64,000 bases of DNA, from assembly GCF_039528175.1 (NCBI RefSeq), contig NZ_BAAALH010000001.1, positions 868,001-932,000 on the forward strand, given 5' to 3'. The DNA comes from Citricoccus alkalitolerans (GTDB taxonomy: Bacteria; Actinomycetota; Actinomycetes; Actinomycetales; Micrococcaceae). Numbering within the stretch: position 1 is the first letter of the stretch; each line of letters begins with the position of its first letter. A model generated the notes under the pieces. The model worked only from the letters and a program-made list of their open reading frames with translations. It was not told where the DNA came from and made no database searches. Positions 56,362 through 64,000 of this stretch are shown piece by piece. The translations under genes and the position numbers were made by a program.

Positions 56362-57042
56362 CTACCAGCCGCGTGCTCGCCAGTCCCCGAGGTGGGGGCG
56401 TTCCGTGCCGAGGGTGGTCGCGCCGCCATGGCCGGGATGGACGATCATGTCATCCGGATACTGCTCGAACAGCCGCTCCACCACGTCCGTGAACAGTGAG
56501 TCGAAGCGGTGCGGGTCCTGCTGGGTGTTCCCCACGCCCCCCGGGAACAGGCTGTCACCCGAGAAGCAGAGCGGCGGGCCGTCCTCCGGCTCGTAGACCA
56601 GCGCCACGGAACCCGGGGTGTGCCCTCGGAGCCCGACGACGGCCAGCGAGATTCCGTCGAATGTCGCCGTATCGCCGTGGTTCAGCAGGACCTTCGCGGA
56701 CACGCCGGTCTCCTGCTCGATGGCGTCGGCATCGTCCACGCCGGCCGCGGTCGGAACCCCGGTGGACTCCACCACCTCGGCCAGGGCCCGAATATGGTCC
56801 CAGTGCTGGTGGGTCGTGATGATCACGGCCAGCTTGAGCTCACAGGGGGTGTCGTCCTTCGCCGACTGCAGCAGCTCGCTGACGGCGACGGCGTCGTCCG
56901 CAGCATCGATCAGCACCTGGGTCCCGGACGTCTTCGAGGTGAGGACGTACACGTTGTTCGCCATGTCGGAGACCGACCGTTGGCGGACCGTCACCCGGGG
57001 CAGATCGTGCAGCAACCGGATGGGGGAGGTGGATGAAGGCAT
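56362..57042 (-). CDS. MBL-fold metallo-hydrolase (glyoxalase II-like)
   Basis: This 226-residue protein has the metallo-beta-lactamase fold. The motif TTHQHWDHI (equivalent to HxHxDH with Q replacing the second residue) is followed by LRGHTPGSVALVYE, CFSGDSLFPGGVG and HPGHGGATTLG. The layout resembles glyoxalase II and mycothiol-dependent relatives that hydrolyse thioesters; no substrate is certain. TAGACT (minus strand, 57050-57055) ends seven nt before ATG 57042, giving a leaderless start. A second ATG (MANNVYVLTS) would give a shorter protein. Confidence 0.88.
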   Translation of the reverse strand: MPSSTSPIRLLHDLPRVTVRQRSVSDMANNVYVLTSKTSGTQVLIDAADDAVAVSELLQSAKDDTPCELKLAVIITTHQHWDHIRALAEVVESTGVPTAAGVDDADAIEQETGVSAKVLLNHGDTATFDGISLAVVGLRGHTPGSVALVYEPEDGPPLCFSGDSLFPGGVGNTQQDPHRFDSLFTDVVERLFEQYPDDMIVHPGHGGATTLGTERPHLGDWRARGW

Positions 57043-57186
57043 GAGCCATAGTCTAAGGACGTTGACCGCCACCGGGGCAAGCCCCATCCGGGGGTCAAGT
57101 CCCGATCTCCGCGGCTGCATCCCCTCTGGGCCGCCCCGCGTCTGGGCGCGGACCACCCCGCACCCCGCGCACCGAGCTCCGATAAG

Positions 57187-57206
57187 GTGTCTGGACACAC
57201 AGACAC
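57187..57206. promoter_or_regulatory. Nested palindromic operator candidate upstream of the GntR gene
   Basis: GTGTCTGGACACACAGACAC contains the outer pair GTGTCTG/CAGACAC and an inner GTGTC/GACAC. It lies 38 bp before the GntR ATG in the 202-bp gap between divergent genes. Dyad symmetry of this size suits a dimeric GntR regulator, possibly autoregulatory. Confidence 0.55.
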
Positions 57207-57244
57207 GGGACAGGGCACGGACCAGTCAAGGACACGGGGGACAC

Positions 57245-57718
57245 ATGGCGGCACGGGGCGCATCAGGCCAGCCGAAGGATCCGGCGCAGCCGAAGGATCC
57301 ATCGGGGGGCATACCGCCGGCGAAGTCCCCAGCCACGCCGGTCCCGGCGTGGCTGGTCAGCGCCCTGGCCATCAATACCGGCTCAACCGTACCGCCCTAT
57401 GAGCAGGTGCGGACCGGACTGCTCGACCTCATCCACCGCAAGAGGCTACCGGTCGGCAGCAAACTACCCACGGTGCGTGCACTCGCGTCGGCGTTGGGCG
57501 TGGCCGCGAACACGGTGGCCCGCGCGTACAAGGAACTGGAGCAGGCCGCCGTCGTGACCGCCCGGCCCCGGCTGGGGACCGTGGTGGCGCAGGGCAATGA
57601 CACGGCGGAGTCCGAACTCGCTGCCGCGGCGGCCGCCTATGCCCAGGTGGCTCGTACCCTGGGGTACGGTCCGCGTGAGGCCACGCGGCAACTCGAGGCC
57701 GTCTTCCCGGTCTCCTGA
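57245..57718 (+). CDS. GntR-family (YtrA-like) transcriptional regulator
   Basis: This 157-residue protein begins with a Pro/Lys/Ala-rich tail containing the repeated QPKDP. The GntR winged-helix domain follows: TVPPYEQVRTGLLDLIHRKRLPVGSKLPTVRALASALGVAANTVARAYKELEQAAVV, with recognition helix TVARAYKELE. The short C-terminal part (about 40 residues) has no FCD or UTRA domain, matching the YtrA subgroup, which usually controls ABC-transporter operons. No transporter is adjacent. ATG follows GGGGGACAC. Confidence 0.9.
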   Translation: MAARGASGQPKDPAQPKDPSGGIPPAKSPATPVPAWLVSALAINTGSTVPPYEQVRTGLLDLIHRKRLPVGSKLPTVRALASALGVAANTVARAYKELEQAAVVTARPRLGTVVAQGNDTAESELAAAAAAYAQVARTLGYGPREATRQLEAVFPVS

Positions 57719-57743
57719 CGGAGAATTCGCTCAGGGCCGAGGG

Positions 57744-57779
57744 TTCGAAGAGGTGTTCGAAGCCTCTCTGCCATACAGT
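57744..57779 (+). promoter_or_regulatory. LexA (SOS)-like box and -10 element of uvrA
   Basis: TTCGAAGAGGTGTTCGAA (57744-57761) matches the actinobacterial LexA box TCGAAC-N4-GTTCGA except for one base in the left half. TACAGT (57774-57779) follows, ending seven nt before GTG 57787. With a 17-bp spacer the -35 region would fall inside the box. Confidence 0.75.
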
Positions 57780-57786
57780 GGATTCC

Positions 57787-60700
57787 GTGCCGAAATCCCT
57801 CATGAACCCTGACTCCGATACGGTTCCCGCCACGTCCGCGTCCTCCTCGTCCAGCAACTCCCGCGGTCTCGCCTCCGGCCCCGCAGGTGGAGCGCACCGC
57901 CACGATCCGGACCGGATCGTGGTCAAGGGTGCCCGGGAGCACAACCTGAAGAACGTTGACCTGGACATCCCGCGCGATGCACTGGTCGTCTTCACCGGAC
58001 TGTCCGGTTCGGGCAAGTCCTCCCTCGCCTTTGACACGATCTTCGCGGAGGGCCAGCGCCGCTATGTGGAATCGCTGTCCTCCTATGCGCGCATGTTCCT
58101 CGGCCGCGTGGACAAGCCCTCCGTGGATTTCATCGAGGGACTGTCCCCGGCGGTCTCGATCGACCAGAAGTCCACGAACCGCAACCCGCGTTCCACCGTC
58201 GGGACCATCACCGAGGTCTATGACTACATGCGCCTGCTGTGGGCACGTATCGGCATCCCGCACTGCCCCGAGTGCGGCGAGCCGGCCAGTCGGCAGTCGC
58301 CACAGCAGATCGTGGATCAGCTCAGCGAGCTGCCCGCCAAGACCCGCTTTCAGGTGCTCGCCCCCGTGGCCCGGGGCCGCAAGGGCGAATTCGTGGACGT
58401 CTTCACCGACCTCGCCACGCAGGGTTTCTCCCGGGCGATCGTGGACGGCGAACTCGTCCAACTGTCCGACCCACCGAAGCTGAAGAAGCAGGTCAAGCAC
58501 ACCATCGCCGTGGTGGTGGACCGCCTGGCCATGAAGGACGGCATCCGCCAGCGGCTCACCGACTCCGTCGAGACCGCTCTGAACCTGGCAGATGGCCTCG
58601 TGGTCGTCGACTTCGTGGACGTGGACGCCGCCGTGGACCCGGCCAAGGCCAACGCGGGAGAATGGGACGCCTTCGACGCGGAGGGGACGCCCAAGTACCG
58701 GTCGTTCTCGGAGAAGCTGTCCTGCCCCAACGGCCACCAGCTGTCCATCGACGAGATCGAGCCCCGCTCCTTCTCCTTCAACAACCCCTTCGGCGCGTGC
58801 ACGGTCTGCACCGGCATCGGCACCAAGCTGGAGGTCGACGAGGACCTGGTGGTCCCGGACCAGGACAAGACCCTCCTGGAGGGTGCGATCGCCCCCTGGT
58901 CGATCGGCAAGTCGACGTCTGAGTACTGGCAACGGTTGCTCTCCGGTCTGGCCAGCGAGGTCGGCTTCGGCATGGACGTGCCGTGGAAGGATCTGCCCGC
59001 CGCCGCCCGCAAGGCCGTCCTGCACGGCAAGGACTTCAAGGTCGAGGTGTCCTACCGCAACCGCTTCGGCCGCGAACGTCGGTACACCACCGGCTTCGAG
59101 GGGGTCATCGACTACATCCACCGCAAGCACCTCGAGACCGAATCGGACCACGCCCGGGACCGCTACGAGTCCTACATGCGCCAGATCCCCTGTGCGGCCT
59201 GCAACGGCACCCGCCTGAACCCGACCTCACTGTCCGTGACCGTCGGCGGGAAGTCCATCTCCGAGACCACGGTCCTTCCGATGCAGGACGCCATCGACTT
59301 CTTCGAGCAGCTTGAGCTGTCCGAACGGGATGTGCAGATCGCCGACCAGGTCCTCAAGGAGATCCTGGCCCGCCTGCACTTCATGCTGGACGTGGGCCTC
59401 AACTACCTGAACCTGGAGCGGCCGGCCGGAACGCTGTCCGGCGGCGAGGCCCAGCGTATCCGCCTGGCCACCCAGATCGGTTCCGGGCTCGTCGGGGTGC
59501 TCTACGTCCTGGACGAGCCGTCCATCGGTCTGCACCAGCGGGACAACCGGCGGCTCATCGAGACCCTGCTACGGCTCCGGGACCTCGGCAACACCCTGAT
59601 CGTGGTGGAGCATGACGAGGACACGATCGCCGAGGCCGACTGGATCGTCGACATCGGCCCCAGGGCCGGTGAGCACGGCGGGGAGGTGGTTCACTCAGGC
59701 TCCCTCGAGGGCCTGAAGGCGAACGAACGTTCGCTGACCGGTGACTACCTGGCCGGGCGGCGTGAGATCGCCCTGCCTGAGCAGCGCCGTCCTCTGGACA
59801 AGAACCGGAAGGTCACCGTGGTCGGGGCGCGGGAGAACAACCTGAAGGACGTCACCGTCGACTTCCCGCTCGGTGTGCTGACCGCCGTGACCGGCGTGTC
59901 CGGGTCCGGGAAGTCCACTCTGGTGAACGAGATCCTCTACAAGGTCCTCGCCAATCAACTCAACCATGCCAAACACGTCCCCGGACGGCACAAGCGGGTC
60001 AACGGGCTGGACCAGCTGGACAAGGTCGTGCACGTGGACCAGAGCCCGATCGGCCGCACTCCGCGCTCCAACCCGGCCACGTACACCGGCGTGTTCGACA
60101 CCATCCGGAAGCTTTTCGCGGACACGCAGGAGGCCAAGGTCCGCGGCTACCAGCCCGGACGTTTCTCCTTCAACATCAAGGGCGGCCGCTGCGAGGCGTG
60201 CTCCGGTGACGGCACCCTGAAGATCGAGATGAACTTCCTGCCGGACGTCTACGTCCCCTGCGAGGTGTGTCACGGCGCCCGGTACAACCGGGAGACCCTC
60301 GAGGTGCACTACAAGGGCAAGAACATCGCCGAGGTCCTCCAGATGCCGATCGACGAGGCGGCGGACTTCTTCTCCGCCTACACCAAGATCTCGCGCTATC
60401 TCAACACACTGGTGGACGTCGGGCTCGGTTACGTCAAGCTCGGCCAGCCCGCCACCACCCTTTCCGGTGGCGAGGCGCAGCGCGTCAAGCTCGCGGCGGA
60501 GCTCCAGAAGCGCTCGAACGGCCGGACCATCTACGTGCTGGACGAACCCACCACCGGTCTGCACTTCGAAGACATCCGCAAGCTGCTGGGCGTGTTGCAG
60601 TCCCTCGTGGAGAAGGGCAACACGGTGATCACGATCGAGCACAACCTGGACGTCATCAAGTCGGCCGACCACGTGATCGATCTCGGTCCCGAGGGCGGCT

Positions 60701-60795
60701 CCGGCGGCGGCAGCATCGTCGCCGTCGGCACCCCGGAACAGGTCGCCCGGATCGGGGCCAGCCACACCGGTCAGTTCCTCGCGGAGATCCTATGA
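57787..60795 (+). CDS. uvrA: Excinuclease ABC subunit A
   Basis: This 1002-residue ATPase scans DNA and loads UvrB. The first ABC half has GLSGSGKSSLAFDTIFAEGQ, the zinc module CPECGEP and CAACNGTRL, and LSGGEAQRIRLATQIGSGLVG. The second half has GVSGSGKSTL, CEACSGDGTLKIEMNFLPDV with CEVCHGARY, and LSGGEAQRVKLAAEL. The first 35 residues are Ser/Ala/Pro-rich and precede VKGAREHNLKNV. GTG 57787 is chosen by its distance (7 nt) from TACAGT, a leaderless start; GTG 57778 lies inside the -10 and ATG 57802 remains possible. The stop overlaps the HAD gene (ATGA). Confidence 0.98.
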   Translation: MPKSLMNPDSDTVPATSASSSSSNSRGLASGPAGGAHRHDPDRIVVKGAREHNLKNVDLDIPRDALVVFTGLSGSGKSSLAFDTIFAEGQRRYVESLSSYARMFLGRVDKPSVDFIEGLSPAVSIDQKSTNRNPRSTVGTITEVYDYMRLLWARIGIPHCPECGEPASRQSPQQIVDQLSELPAKTRFQVLAPVARGRKGEFVDVFTDLATQGFSRAIVDGELVQLSDPPKLKKQVKHTIAVVVDRLAMKDGIRQRLTDSVETALNLADGLVVVDFVDVDAAVDPAKANAGEWDAFDAEGTPKYRSFSEKLSCPNGHQLSIDEIEPRSFSFNNPFGACTVCTGIGTKLEVDEDLVVPDQDKTLLEGAIAPWSIGKSTSEYWQRLLSGLASEVGFGMDVPWKDLPAAARKAVLHGKDFKVEVSYRNRFGRERRYTTGFEGVIDYIHRKHLETESDHARDRYESYMRQIPCAACNGTRLNPTSLSVTVGGKSISETTVLPMQDAIDFFEQLELSERDVQIADQVLKEILARLHFMLDVGLNYLNLERPAGTLSGGEAQRIRLATQIGSGLVGVLYVLDEPSIGLHQRDNRRLIETLLRLRDLGNTLIVVEHDEDTIAEADWIVDIGPRAGEHGGEVVHSGSLEGLKANERSLTGDYLAGRREIALPEQRRPLDKNRKVTVVGARENNLKDVTVDFPLGVLTAVTGVSGSGKSTLVNEILYKVLANQLNHAKHVPGRHKRVNGLDQLDKVVHVDQSPIGRTPRSNPATYTGVFDTIRKLFADTQEAKVRGYQPGRFSFNIKGGRCEACSGDGTLKIEMNFLPDVYVPCEVCHGARYNRETLEVHYKGKNIAEVLQMPIDEAADFFSAYTKISRYLNTLVDVGLGYVKLGQPATTLSGGEAQRVKLAAELQKRSNGRTIYVLDEPTTGLHFEDIRKLLGVLQSLVEKGNTVITIEHNLDVIKSADHVIDLGPEGGSGGGSIVAVGTPEQVARIGASHTGQFLAEIL

Positions 60796-61475
60796 CCACG
60801 GCAGGCACTGCAATTCTCTTCGACCTGGACGGAACGCTGGTGGACCCTGCGGGGGCCATCACCGGGGGCATCGCCGCCGCCCTGGAGCGTCACGGGCTCC
60901 CCGTGCCCGGCCCGGACCACCTCGCGTCACTCGTGGGGCCGCCGTTGCAGGAGAGCCTGGCGTCCCTCGAGGGCGTCACGGCGGAGAACATGCCCTCGGT
61001 GATCCGGGACTATCGGGCCGGTTACCTGAGCCACGGTATGGCGGCCAGCACCGTCTACCCCGGTGTCCGCGACGCCCTCGAGAGCCTGGGGACTGACCAC
61101 CGGCTGGTGGTCGCGACCTCCAAGCCCAGATCACTCGCGCGCCAGCTGCTGCGCGTCCAGGACCTTGACCACCTCTTCGCGGCTGTCTGCGGATCGAACG
61201 ACGACGAGACAGCACCGCTGCCACCGCACGGCACCAAGGTGCAGGCGATGGCCGAGGCCCTGGCCGCCGTCGGGCATCCGGAGCGCGCCGTGATGGTGGG
61301 GGACCGGCATTTCGACCTGGCCGGGGCCGCCCACCACGGGATCCCGGGCGTCGGAGTGCTCTGGGGCTTCGGCAGTCGGAACGAGCTGGAGGAAGCCGGG
61401 GCCACGGTCCTGTGTGAGGGCGCGGGCGACTTGCCGGAGCACTGCCGAGCACTGGTGACCGCGGCCCGGCTCTGA
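60792..61475 (+). CDS. HAD hydrolase, phosphoglycolate phosphatase-like
   Basis: This 227-residue protein has all HAD motifs: ILFDLDGTLVDP (nucleophile Asp), VVATSKP (motif II), a lysine region GTKVQAMAEAL and VMVGDRHFDLAGA (motif IV acids). The alpha-helical cap after motif I is of the C1 type, as in Gph and PpaX. The substrate could be phosphoglycolate or another small phosphate. The 3-nt step from uvrA (ATGA overlap) indicates translation coupling; a role for phosphoglycolate clearing after DNA repair is a tempting but unproven link. Confidence 0.88.
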   Translation: MTTAGTAILFDLDGTLVDPAGAITGGIAAALERHGLPVPGPDHLASLVGPPLQESLASLEGVTAENMPSVIRDYRAGYLSHGMAASTVYPGVRDALESLGTDHRLVVATSKPRSLARQLLRVQDLDHLFAAVCGSNDDETAPLPPHGTKVQAMAEALAAVGHPERAVMVGDRHFDLAGAAHHGIPGVGVLWGFGSRNELEEAGATVLCEGAGDLPEHCRALVTAARL

Positions 61476-61484
61476 CCCGGGCAC

Positions 61485-61490
61485 TATGAT
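61485..61490 (+). promoter_or_regulatory. Strong -10 element before plsC
   Basis: TATGAT lies 62 bp upstream of the plsC ATG in the 77-bp gap after the HAD gene. No good -35 is visible at the usual distance, so it is a candidate only. Confidence 0.45.
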
Positions 61491-61552
61491 GGACCCGGTC
61501 CGCAGGAGCATCCGGGACACTCAGCTCTGTCGATTCCACTGAGAGGACGGTC

Positions 61553-62266
61553 ATGGCGACCAATGAAGCCGTGCGCACGGGGATCCGTGCCCTGGTCAAG
61601 GTCACCTGCCGGCCGACCATCAGCGGCCTGGAGAACGTGCCGGAGTCCGGTGGGTTCATCGTGGCCAGCAATCACCTGTCCTTCTTCGACTCCGTGATCC
61701 TTCAGGCTGTCATGCCGCGCATGGTGCACTTCTTCGCCAAGGCCGAGTACTTCACCCAACCCGGCGTCAAGGGCAAGGTGATGAAGGGCTTCTTCGACTC
61801 CGTGGGATCAATTCCCGTCGAACGCGGTGAGATGGCCGCCTCCGTGGCGGCCCTGGAGTTGCTCGTGGGCCATGTGGAGGCCGGCTCGGGCGTTGGCATC
61901 TACCCCGAGGGCACCCGCAGCCGGGACGGCCGCCTCTACAAGGGCCGCACCGGTGTCGGCTGGCTGGCCCTGGCCACGGGTGTGCCGGTGGTGCCCGTCG
62001 GGCTGCGGGGCACCGATCGCCTCCAGCCCCCCGGTTCGAACCGGTTCACGCCGCATCGCTTCTCCCTGACCATCGGTCAGCCGCTGCAATTCGATCACCT
62101 CGGCACCAAGCACCCGCTGCCGCCCCGGCGGCAGGCGACAGCGGAGATCATGGACGCCATCGCGGCCCTCTCGGGCCAAGAACGCGCGGCCACCTACAAC
62201 GAACCGGTCTCGGGCAACACCTCCGGCGCTCACGCCGGACAGAACCCGACGCCTGCCCAGGACTGA
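61553..62266 (+). CDS. plsC: 1-acyl-sn-glycerol-3-phosphate acyltransferase
   Basis: This 237-residue PlsC-family enzyme acylates lysophosphatidate at the inner face of the membrane. The catalytic H(X)4D motif is NHLSFFD. The substrate motifs are the FFAKAEYF helix, IYPEGTRSRDG and the VPVVPVGLRGTD strand. There is no long N-terminal membrane helix, as in many actinobacterial members. The C-terminal 35 residues are a disordered Asn/Ser/Ala tail. ATG follows GAGAGGAC. uvrC begins seven bp after its stop, so the two are probably cotranscribed. Confidence 0.93.
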   Translation: MATNEAVRTGIRALVKVTCRPTISGLENVPESGGFIVASNHLSFFDSVILQAVMPRMVHFFAKAEYFTQPGVKGKVMKGFFDSVGSIPVERGEMAASVAALELLVGHVEAGSGVGIYPEGTRSRDGRLYKGRTGVGWLALATGVPVVPVGLRGTDRLQPPGSNRFTPHRFSLTIGQPLQFDHLGTKHPLPPRRQATAEIMDAIAALSGQERAATYNEPVSGNTSGAHAGQNPTPAQD

Positions 62267-62272
62267 GGCGCC

Positions 62273-64000
62273 ATGGCTGATCCGGCCAGCTACCGCCCAA
62301 GGACCGGTGAGGTGCCCACCTCGCCGGGGGTGTACCGCTTCCGCGATCCGGACGGGCGCGTCATCTACGTGGGCAAGGCCAAGAACCTGCGGTCTCGACT
62401 GGCCTCCTACTTCCAGGATCCCAACGGGCTGCATCCCAAGACCCGGGCGATGGTGTTCACCGCTGCCTCGGTGGAGTGGACCGTGGTCGGTTCTGAGCTG
62501 GAGGCCCTGCAGCTCGAGTACACGTGGATCAAGCAGTACACGCCGCGATTCAACATCATGTACCGGGATGACAAGTCCTACCCGTACCTCGCCGTGACGA
62601 TGAACGAGAAGTACCCACGAGTCCAGGTCATGCGTGGGGACAAGCGCAAGGGCGTCAAGTACTTCGGCCCCTTCCACCCGGCCAAGGCCATCCGCGAGAC
62701 CGTGGACCTGATGCTCCGCGTCTTCCCGGTCCGGACCTGCTCCTCTGGCGTCTTCCGCCGGGCCGAGCTCTCGGGCCGCCCCTGCCTGATGGGCTACATC
62801 GACAAGTGCGCCGCCCCGTGCGTGGACCGCATCAGCCAGGCGGGGCACCGGCAGCTCGCGCAGGACTTCTGCGATTTCATGGCCGGGGACGCCCAGAAGT
62901 ACATCCGCCGGCTCGAGACCCAGATGAACGAGGCTGTGGCGGATCTGCGCTATGAGGACGCCGCGCGGCGCCGGGACGACATCGCAGCCTTGAAGCGGGT
63001 GTTCGAGCGCAATGCCGTGGTCCTCTCGGAGTCCACGGAGGCGGACATCTTCGCCTTCGCCGACGACGAGCTCGAGGCTGCCGTCCAGGTGTTCCACGTC
63101 CGAGACGGGCGCATCCGCGGTCAGCGTGGCTGGGTGGTCGAGAAGGTCGAGGACGTCTCGGGCGCCACCATGGTGGAGCAGCTGCTCGAGCAGGTCTACG
63201 GCTCGCTCGAGGACACCAGCCGCATCCCACGCGAGGTCCTCGTGCCCGAGCTGCCGGACAACGCCGACCAGGTGGCCGCTCTCCTGTCCGGCATGCGAGG
63301 TGCCCAGGTGAGCTTGCGGGTGCCACAACGCGGTGACAAGAGGTCCCTGATGGAGACCGTCAAGGAGAACGCCGTACTCGCCCTGCGGGTGCACAAGACG
63401 CGCCGCTCCGGAGACCTGACCACCCGCTCCGCCGCCCTGCGCGAGCTCCAGGACGCCCTCGAACTGCCCGAACCGTTGCTGCGGATCGAGTGCTATGACA
63501 TCTCCCACGTGTCCGGGACCAACGTGGTCGGCTCCATGGTGGTGGTCGAGGACGGGATGCCGAAGAAGGCCGACTACCGCAAGTTCAGCGTGACAGGGGA
63601 CGCCGCCCGGGATGACACCGCCGCCATGCGCAACGTCCTCACCCGCCGATTCCGCCACTATCTGGAGGATCAGGAACGCAGCGGCACATTTGCCACCGGG
63701 GAGATCGCTCTGGAACCGGACCCGATGGATCCGGCAGTCCTGGATGATCCAGCTGATCAGACGGGTCACATCGGAGCGGCCGAGGGTCCGGCAGGGGTGC
63801 CCGCGGCCGGCCCGTCGTCGCGCCGTTTCGCCTATCCGCCTTCCCTCGTGGTGGTCGACGGCGGCCCCCCACAGGTGGCCTCGGCCGTCCAGGCCCTGGC
63901 GGACCTCGGCATCACCGACCTGCCCGTGGTCGGTCTCGCCAAGCGGCTCGAGGAACTGTGGCTGCCCGGCGAGGAATTCCCGCTCGTGCTCCCGCGTGCC
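62273..64000 (+). CDS. uvrC: Excinuclease ABC subunit C (3' end outside window)
   Basis: The first 576 codons are present and the frame is still open at base 64000. The N-terminal GIY-YIG nuclease shows TSPGVYRFRDPDGRVIYVGKAKNLRSRL. The Cys-rich module is CLMGYIDKCAAPCV and the UVR motif is EAVADLRYEDAARRRDDIAAL. The C-terminal RNase H-like nuclease has IECYDISHVSGTNVVGSMVV and SLVVVDGGPPQV. An insertion of about 55 acidic, Gly/Pro/Ala-rich residues (about 464-518) separates these last two blocks. ATG 62273 gives the normal MADPASYRP start. Confidence 0.97.
   Translation, partial: MADPASYRPRTGEVPTSPGVYRFRDPDGRVIYVGKAKNLRSRLASYFQDPNGLHPKTRAMVFTAASVEWTVVGSELEALQLEYTWIKQYTPRFNIMYRDDKSYPYLAVTMNEKYPRVQVMRGDKRKGVKYFGPFHPAKAIRETVDLMLRVFPVRTCSSGVFRRAELSGRPCLMGYIDKCAAPCVDRISQAGHRQLAQDFCDFMAGDAQKYIRRLETQMNEAVADLRYEDAARRRDDIAALKRVFERNAVVLSESTEADIFAFADDELEAAVQVFHVRDGRIRGQRGWVVEKVEDVSGATMVEQLLEQVYGSLEDTSRIPREVLVPELPDNADQVAALLSGMRGAQVSLRVPQRGDKRSLMETVKENAVLALRVHKTRRSGDLTTRSAALRELQDALELPEPLLRIECYDISHVSGTNVVGSMVVVEDGMPKKADYRKFSVTGDAARDDTAAMRNVLTRRFRHYLEDQERSGTFATGEIALEPDPMDPAVLDDPADQTGHIGAAEGPAGVPAAGPSSRRFAYPPSLVVVDGGPPQVASAVQALADLGITDLPVVGLAKRLEELWLPGEEFPLVLPRA

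Overview
The window is GC-rich, densely packed chromosomal DNA from an actinobacterium, most likely of the Micrococcaceae (Arthrobacter/Citricoccus/Micrococcus/Kocuria type). Pointers are the rib-his and hisI-trp-lgt runs, the small HGxxPAAW and TIGR02234 membrane proteins inside the trp operon, the rpsA...coaE-uvrB-terC...uvrA...uvrC order, an ANTAR response regulator beside pyk, and many genes whose start codon lies 6-7 nt after a TANNNT -10 element (leaderless mRNAs). There is no plasmid, integrase, transposase or CRISPR signature. It reads as core genome with a few unusual insertions.

Layout. 1-5.2 kb: the tail of a phosphatidylinositol-phosphate synthase-like gene, a GPP34/GOLPH3-like protein, a YbaK-type deacylase, a SufE + sulfurtransferase pair, zapE, and a four-gene tRNA array (Gly, Val, Cys, Gly). 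5.3-10.2 kb: a PD-(D/E)XK nuclease-like gene, then def-fmt-rsmB-rpe. 10.2-15.1 kb: an FMN riboswitch and the riboflavin operon pnuX-ribD-ribE-ribBA-ribH. 15.1-17.2 kb: hisE-hisG-hisF. 17.2-18.9 kb: a GNAT protein and a TIGR03085 protein. 18.9-26.1 kb: hisI-trpE-TIGR02234-HGxxPAAW-trpC-trpB-trpA-lgt. 26.2-34.0 kb: gltB-gltD and pyk. 34.0-41.5 kb: ANTAR regulator, tRNA-Leu, thioesterase, polA, Eis-like acetyltransferase, rpsA. 41.5-50.5 kb: an RlmG/RsmC-type methyltransferase, a YigZ protein, a BCCT transporter fused in frame to a dephospho-CoA kinase domain, a second complete coaE, uvrB, and terC behind a yybP-ykoY-like Mn2+ riboswitch. 50.6-57.7 kb: S33 peptidase, GNAT, DUF3516 helicase, trans-aconitate methyltransferase, MBL hydrolase, GntR regulator. 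57.8-64 kb: uvrA-HAD phosphatase, plsC-uvrC (uvrC runs off the end).

How the genes work together. The rib genes form an FMN-controlled supply line for flavins, with uptake (PnuX) and synthesis under one riboswitch. hisE/G/F/I and trpE/C/B/A supply two amino-acid pathways, with trpD, trpG and a separate trpF not in view. gltBD fixes ammonium-derived nitrogen into glutamate. All three Uvr excision-repair subunits lie within 17 kb, and uvrA and uvrB both have LexA-like boxes overlapping their promoters. The most unusual object is the BCCT-CoaE fusion next to an intact second coaE: an osmolyte-type transporter carrying a CoA-biosynthesis kinase on its cytoplasmic tail.
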